The notes below the pieces were generated by a model. It searched no databases. It saw only the letters and a program-made list of their open reading frames with translations, and was not told where the DNA came from. Both the position numbers and the translations under genes were made by a program. From Candidatus Eiseniibacteriota bacterium (GTDB lineage Bacteria; Arandabacterota; Arandabacteria; Arandabacterales; Arandabacteraceae), in assembly GCA_030592245.1 (NCBI GenBank), contig JAUVJV010000115.1, positions 1-7,001 on the forward strand: DNA of 7,001 nt, given 5' to 3'. Shown piece by piece: positions 4,619 to 7,001 of this stretch; position 1 is the stretch's first letter, and each line of letters starts with the position of its first letter.

Positions 4619-6781
4619 GTCGCTTTGATACTTGCCGGGTTCCTGATGCTTGGAGCAGGCCCGGCATCATGCCTTCACCACTCGATCACCATCTCCCTCT
4701 TTCCCCCGGATAACAGCCTCCTGGCCACCGACAGTATCCGGGTGGGTGTGGAGGAGATCGATGGCGGCGAGCTTAAGTTTCTCATCAATAGATCGCTCAT
4801 GGTTGAGGACATTACATCTGATGCCGGGGTGGCCCGCTGGCATACGCTGGAAGACTTCGAGCCCTCCACCTTCACGGATGATCCGGATTCCGAGGACGTC
4901 GAATTCCTCGGGACCGCAAAGGGTATTTTCATAGAGCTGGGTGATGCCGTGAGCGGAACCGGTGAGGGCGCGCGCGAAGTCACCGTGGTCATCACTTACT
5001 CGGGCGTACTCTACGATAGCCTTCAAGCACCGCCGGCGGCATATGCCAGAGGTTTCGCCGAGACCTCAGGACTTATCGACGAGCGCGGCGTCTATCTCAC
5101 CAATGGGTCCCTCTGGTACCCCTTCCAGTATGAGACGATGTTCACCTTCGATCTTACGGTCGACGTGCCCTTCGACTGGATGTCGGTGAGCCAGGGCCGC
5201 CGGGCCGATGAATACACGGGCTGGTTGCACGATGAGGACCGCGCCTTCACGGTGTGGATAGAGGAGCATCCAACTCCCGAGCTCTACATCGTGGCCGGCA
5301 GCTACTACAGGCACGAGGCCTATCACGAGGGTGTGTGGGTCATGACCTATACCTATGAGCAAAGCGACAGCCTCGCACAGGTTTATCTGGATGCCACGGG
5401 GCGTTACATTGCGCTCTATGAGAGCTTGATCGGTGAGTATCCGTTTCCCAAGTTCGCCATGGTTGAGAACTTCTGGCAAACAGGGTACGGCATGCCCTCA
5501 TTCACCTTGCTCGGCAGCAAGGTCATAAGACTGCCCTTCATCGTGCGGACATCATACGGTCATGAGATCCTCCACAACTGGTGGGGCAACTCGGTCTTCG
5601 TCGACTACAGCCAGGGAAACTGGTGTGAGGGCCTGACAACCTATGGGGCCGACTACCTCTACAAGGAACAGATGGGAGAGAGTGAGGCCCGCGACTACAG
5701 GCATCATACTTTGATCTCTTTCAATAGCTATGTGACCGAGGGCAAGGACTTCCCAGTATGCGAGTTCCGCGAACGCCATGACGCATCATCCCAGAACGTG
5801 GGATACGGTAAGTCCCTGATGGTGTTTCACATGCTCAGACGCTCGCTGGGTGATGACCTGTTCTGGCAGGCCCTGCGGGACTTCTATGAGAGCTCCCGAT
5901 TCACGGTGGCATCCTGGAAGGATGTGGAAGCCGCCTTTTCAGGCGCTGCCGGAGGTGACCTCTCATGGTACTTCGACCAGTGGCTTACGCGTACGGGCAT
6001 GCCGGCCATAAGCCTGGAGGAGGCCGGCTATAAGGCCGGGGACGGTGGCTATGAAATCACATTCAGACTTATGCAGGAAAGCCCGGCATGGCGCGTCGAC
6101 ATACCCGTCAGGGTGGAGACCGCGCACGGTACCGAGAGCCGGATGGTGCACCTTGCCGGTCCTGAGAGTACCTACACTTTCTCAACTCGTGCCGAGCCCG
6201 TGAGCATGGCAATTGACCCGGACTATGATACTTTCCGGAAGCTCTACATAGAGGAGATCCCGCTCACGCTCGGTTCCATGTTCGGCCAGGATTCACCCGC
6301 GGTGGTGATCGGGAATCTTGAGGCCGACAGTACCAAGGAACACTTGCGGAGCGTGGCAGAGGCCTGGGGACTCGCCGCCTACATAGTGGAAGAAGCCGAT
6401 TTCGATGAGTCCCGACTTGCCTCCGATCACGTCTGGATGATGGGAAGAGGCGAGTTGTTGAAGCGCCTTACCGGACCGGGGGCCGATACGGTAGGAGAAG
6501 CAAAGAAGGTGGCAGTAGGCGCCGCCTCGATCCGGGTAGCGGGAGAAGAGTTCGCGGTACCGGGTAATACTCTGGTCTGTGCTCTCCGCAACCTCGACCA
6601 TGAGGACCTCGGCCTGGGCATCGTGGTTTCAGGAGATGTAATGACACTCGAGTCTCTGGCGCGGCGGATACCTCACTACAGCAAGTACAGCTATGTGGGC
6701 TTTGAAGGCGCGAGACTCACGCTCAGAGGCGTGTGGCCCGAGGGTGATAGTCCGCTGGCCGTGGATTTCAGGGAACACTAA
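4601..6781 (+). CDS. Exported M1-family metallopeptidase (aminopeptidase-like), 726 residues
   Basis: MRR and a hydrophobic core (4-20) ending GPASC24 form a signal peptide. Because proline precedes ASC, signal peptidase I cleavage is likelier than lipidation. A beta-rich N-terminal domain (to about 250) precedes the thermolysin-like catalytic domain. The zinc site is HEILHNWWGN (H321, E322, H325), with E343 in WCEGLTTY as third ligand. AMVEN (E289) stands where M1 enzymes have the N-terminus-binding GxMEN motif, and Y402 in GYGKSLM fits the catalytic tyrosine. These features indicate a working zinc peptidase trimming N-terminal residues from peptides in the periplasm or outside. The spacing from second histidine to third ligand is 17 residues, one shorter than the usual 18. 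The C-terminal region (about 560-726, with IPHYSKYSY at 690-698 and a WPEGDSPL ending) is a separate module of unknown role that I recall in relatives of this subgroup. It is followed after 34 bases by an M28 peptidase gene. Specificity is not deducible. Confidence 0.93.
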   Translation: MRRAASVALILAGFLMLGAGPASCLHHSITISLFPPDNSLLATDSIRVGVEEIDGGELKFLINRSLMVEDITSDAGVARWHTLEDFEPSTFTDDPDSEDVEFLGTAKGIFIELGDAVSGTGEGAREVTVVITYSGVLYDSLQAPPAAYARGFAETSGLIDERGVYLTNGSLWYPFQYETMFTFDLTVDVPFDWMSVSQGRRADEYTGWLHDEDRAFTVWIEEHPTPELYIVAGSYYRHEAYHEGVWVMTYTYEQSDSLAQVYLDATGRYIALYESLIGEYPFPKFAMVENFWQTGYGMPSFTLLGSKVIRLPFIVRTSYGHEILHNWWGNSVFVDYSQGNWCEGLTTYGADYLYKEQMGESEARDYRHHTLISFNSYVTEGKDFPVCEFRERHDASSQNVGYGKSLMVFHMLRRSLGDDLFWQALRDFYESSRFTVASWKDVEAAFSGAAGGDLSWYFDQWLTRTGMPAISLEEAGYKAGDGGYEITFRLMQESPAWRVDIPVRVETAHGTESRMVHLAGPESTYTFSTRAEPVSMAIDPDYDTFRKLYIEEIPLTLGSMFGQDSPAVVIGNLEADSTKEHLRSVAEAWGLAAYIVEEADFDESRLASDHVWMMGRGELLKRLTGPGADTVGEAKKVAVGAASIRVAGEEFAVPGNTLVCALRNLDHEDLGLGIVVSGDVMTLESLARRIPHYSKYSYVGFEGARLTLRGVWPEGDSPLAVDFREH

Positions 6782-6801
6782 ACCCGTAGATCTGAACCTA
6801 C

Positions 6802-6809
6802 GAGGAGGT
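6802..6809 (+). promoter_or_regulatory. Ribosome-binding site deciding the GTG start of the M28 gene
   Basis: GAGGAGGT is a near-perfect Shine-Dalgarno string. It ends six bases before GTG 6816; the in-frame TTG at 6819 would have nine bases and is the second choice. No ATG is available nearby in this frame. Confidence 0.8.
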
Positions 6810-6815
6810 AGACCC

Positions 6816-7001
6816 GTGTTGAAACACTTTCGCCCGAGCGCCCTGCTTGTGTTGGCGTTTCTGCTCATAGGCTGTCCACCTGGAGAGACAGCACGGACCA
6901 ATCTGGCCGAGACGCTTGAATCTCATGTCAGGTTCCTGGCGAGCGACTCTCTCGAGGGCAGGCTGCCCGGCACCCCGGGCATAGAAAAGGCAGCATCCCA
7001 C
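6816..7001 (+). CDS. M28-family peptidase, lipoprotein type, N-terminal 62 residues only
   Basis: From GTG 6816 the frame is open to the window end (62 codons). Residues 1-20 give a lipoprotein signal: K3, R6, a hydrophobic core and the lipobox LIGC with C20 as the lipidated residue. The mature start HVRFLASDSLEGRLPGTPGIE-like segment (37-57) is the typical N-terminal signature of M28 zinc aminopeptidases, in which a helix with FLASDxLEGR precedes GTPG. The zinc ligands lie beyond the edge, so activity cannot be judged. Family members remove N-terminal amino acids from peptides outside the cytoplasm, here probably anchored to a membrane. It is the fourth gene of the rightward unit and probably acts on similar substrates to the M1 enzyme just upstream. 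Identity rests on this short signature. Confidence 0.8.
   Translation, partial: MLKHFRPSALLVLAFLLIGCPPGETARTNLAETLESHVRFLASDSLEGRLPGTPGIEKAASH

Noticed and set aside
4661..4675. Lipobox reading of PASC24 in the M1 peptidase signal peptide
   Set aside because: Proline at -3 and no Leu/Val there make lipidation unlikely; ordinary cleavage is preferred.
6785..6802. Small hairpin CGTAG-8-CTACG before the M28 gene
   Set aside because: Only five base pairs, no T-run, and it does not cover the ribosome-binding site; likely chance.

Overview
The window looks like a stretch of G+C-rich chromosome from a Gram-negative-type bacterium. The evidence is dense coding, secreted and lipoprotein-type peptidases and an RmuC homologue; arginine is often encoded by AGG next to CGC/CGG. 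The DUF6178-like gene and the mix of genes would suit a deltaproteobacterial or FCB-like uncultured lineage (Eisenbacteria or Krumholzibacteria type), but this is an inference from gene content and not a taxonomic call. There are no tRNA or rRNA genes, CRISPR arrays, insertion sequences or phage genes.

Layout: two transcription units diverge from an intergenic region at about 2538-2689. Leftward (minus strand) run a 596-residue DUF6178-like protein of unknown function (2537 to 747) and, after a 64-base gap made mostly of a 17-base tandem repeat, an rmuC-like gene (from 682, running off the left edge). Rightward (plus strand) run four closely spaced genes: a CDP-glycerol glycerophosphotransferase-family (TagB/TagF-like) enzyme, a nucleotidyltransferase that most resembles CTP:inositol-1-phosphate cytidylyltransferase (4-base gap), an exported M1-family metallopeptidase (38-base gap), and the start of a lipoprotein-type M28-family peptidase (34-base gap, cut by the right edge).

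How the genes may work together: the first two rightward genes form a plausible donor-and-transferase pair. The cytidylyltransferase would make a CDP-activated polyol (best guess CDP-inositol) and the GT-B-fold transferase would pass the polyol-phosphate to a surface or lipid acceptor. The two exported peptidases would act outside the cytoplasm on peptides. RmuC is a predicted nuclease-fold protein linked to genome rearrangement; nothing in the sequence links it functionally to its DUF6178-like partner beyond the shared direction.

The least explained parts are the polyol pair, the 17-base Shine-Dalgarno-like tandem repeat between the two leftward genes, the 9-base inverted repeat enclosing a doubled GGGGCTT in the divergent intergenic region, and the purine-only style tract that ends the cytidylyltransferase gene in a lysine/arginine tail.
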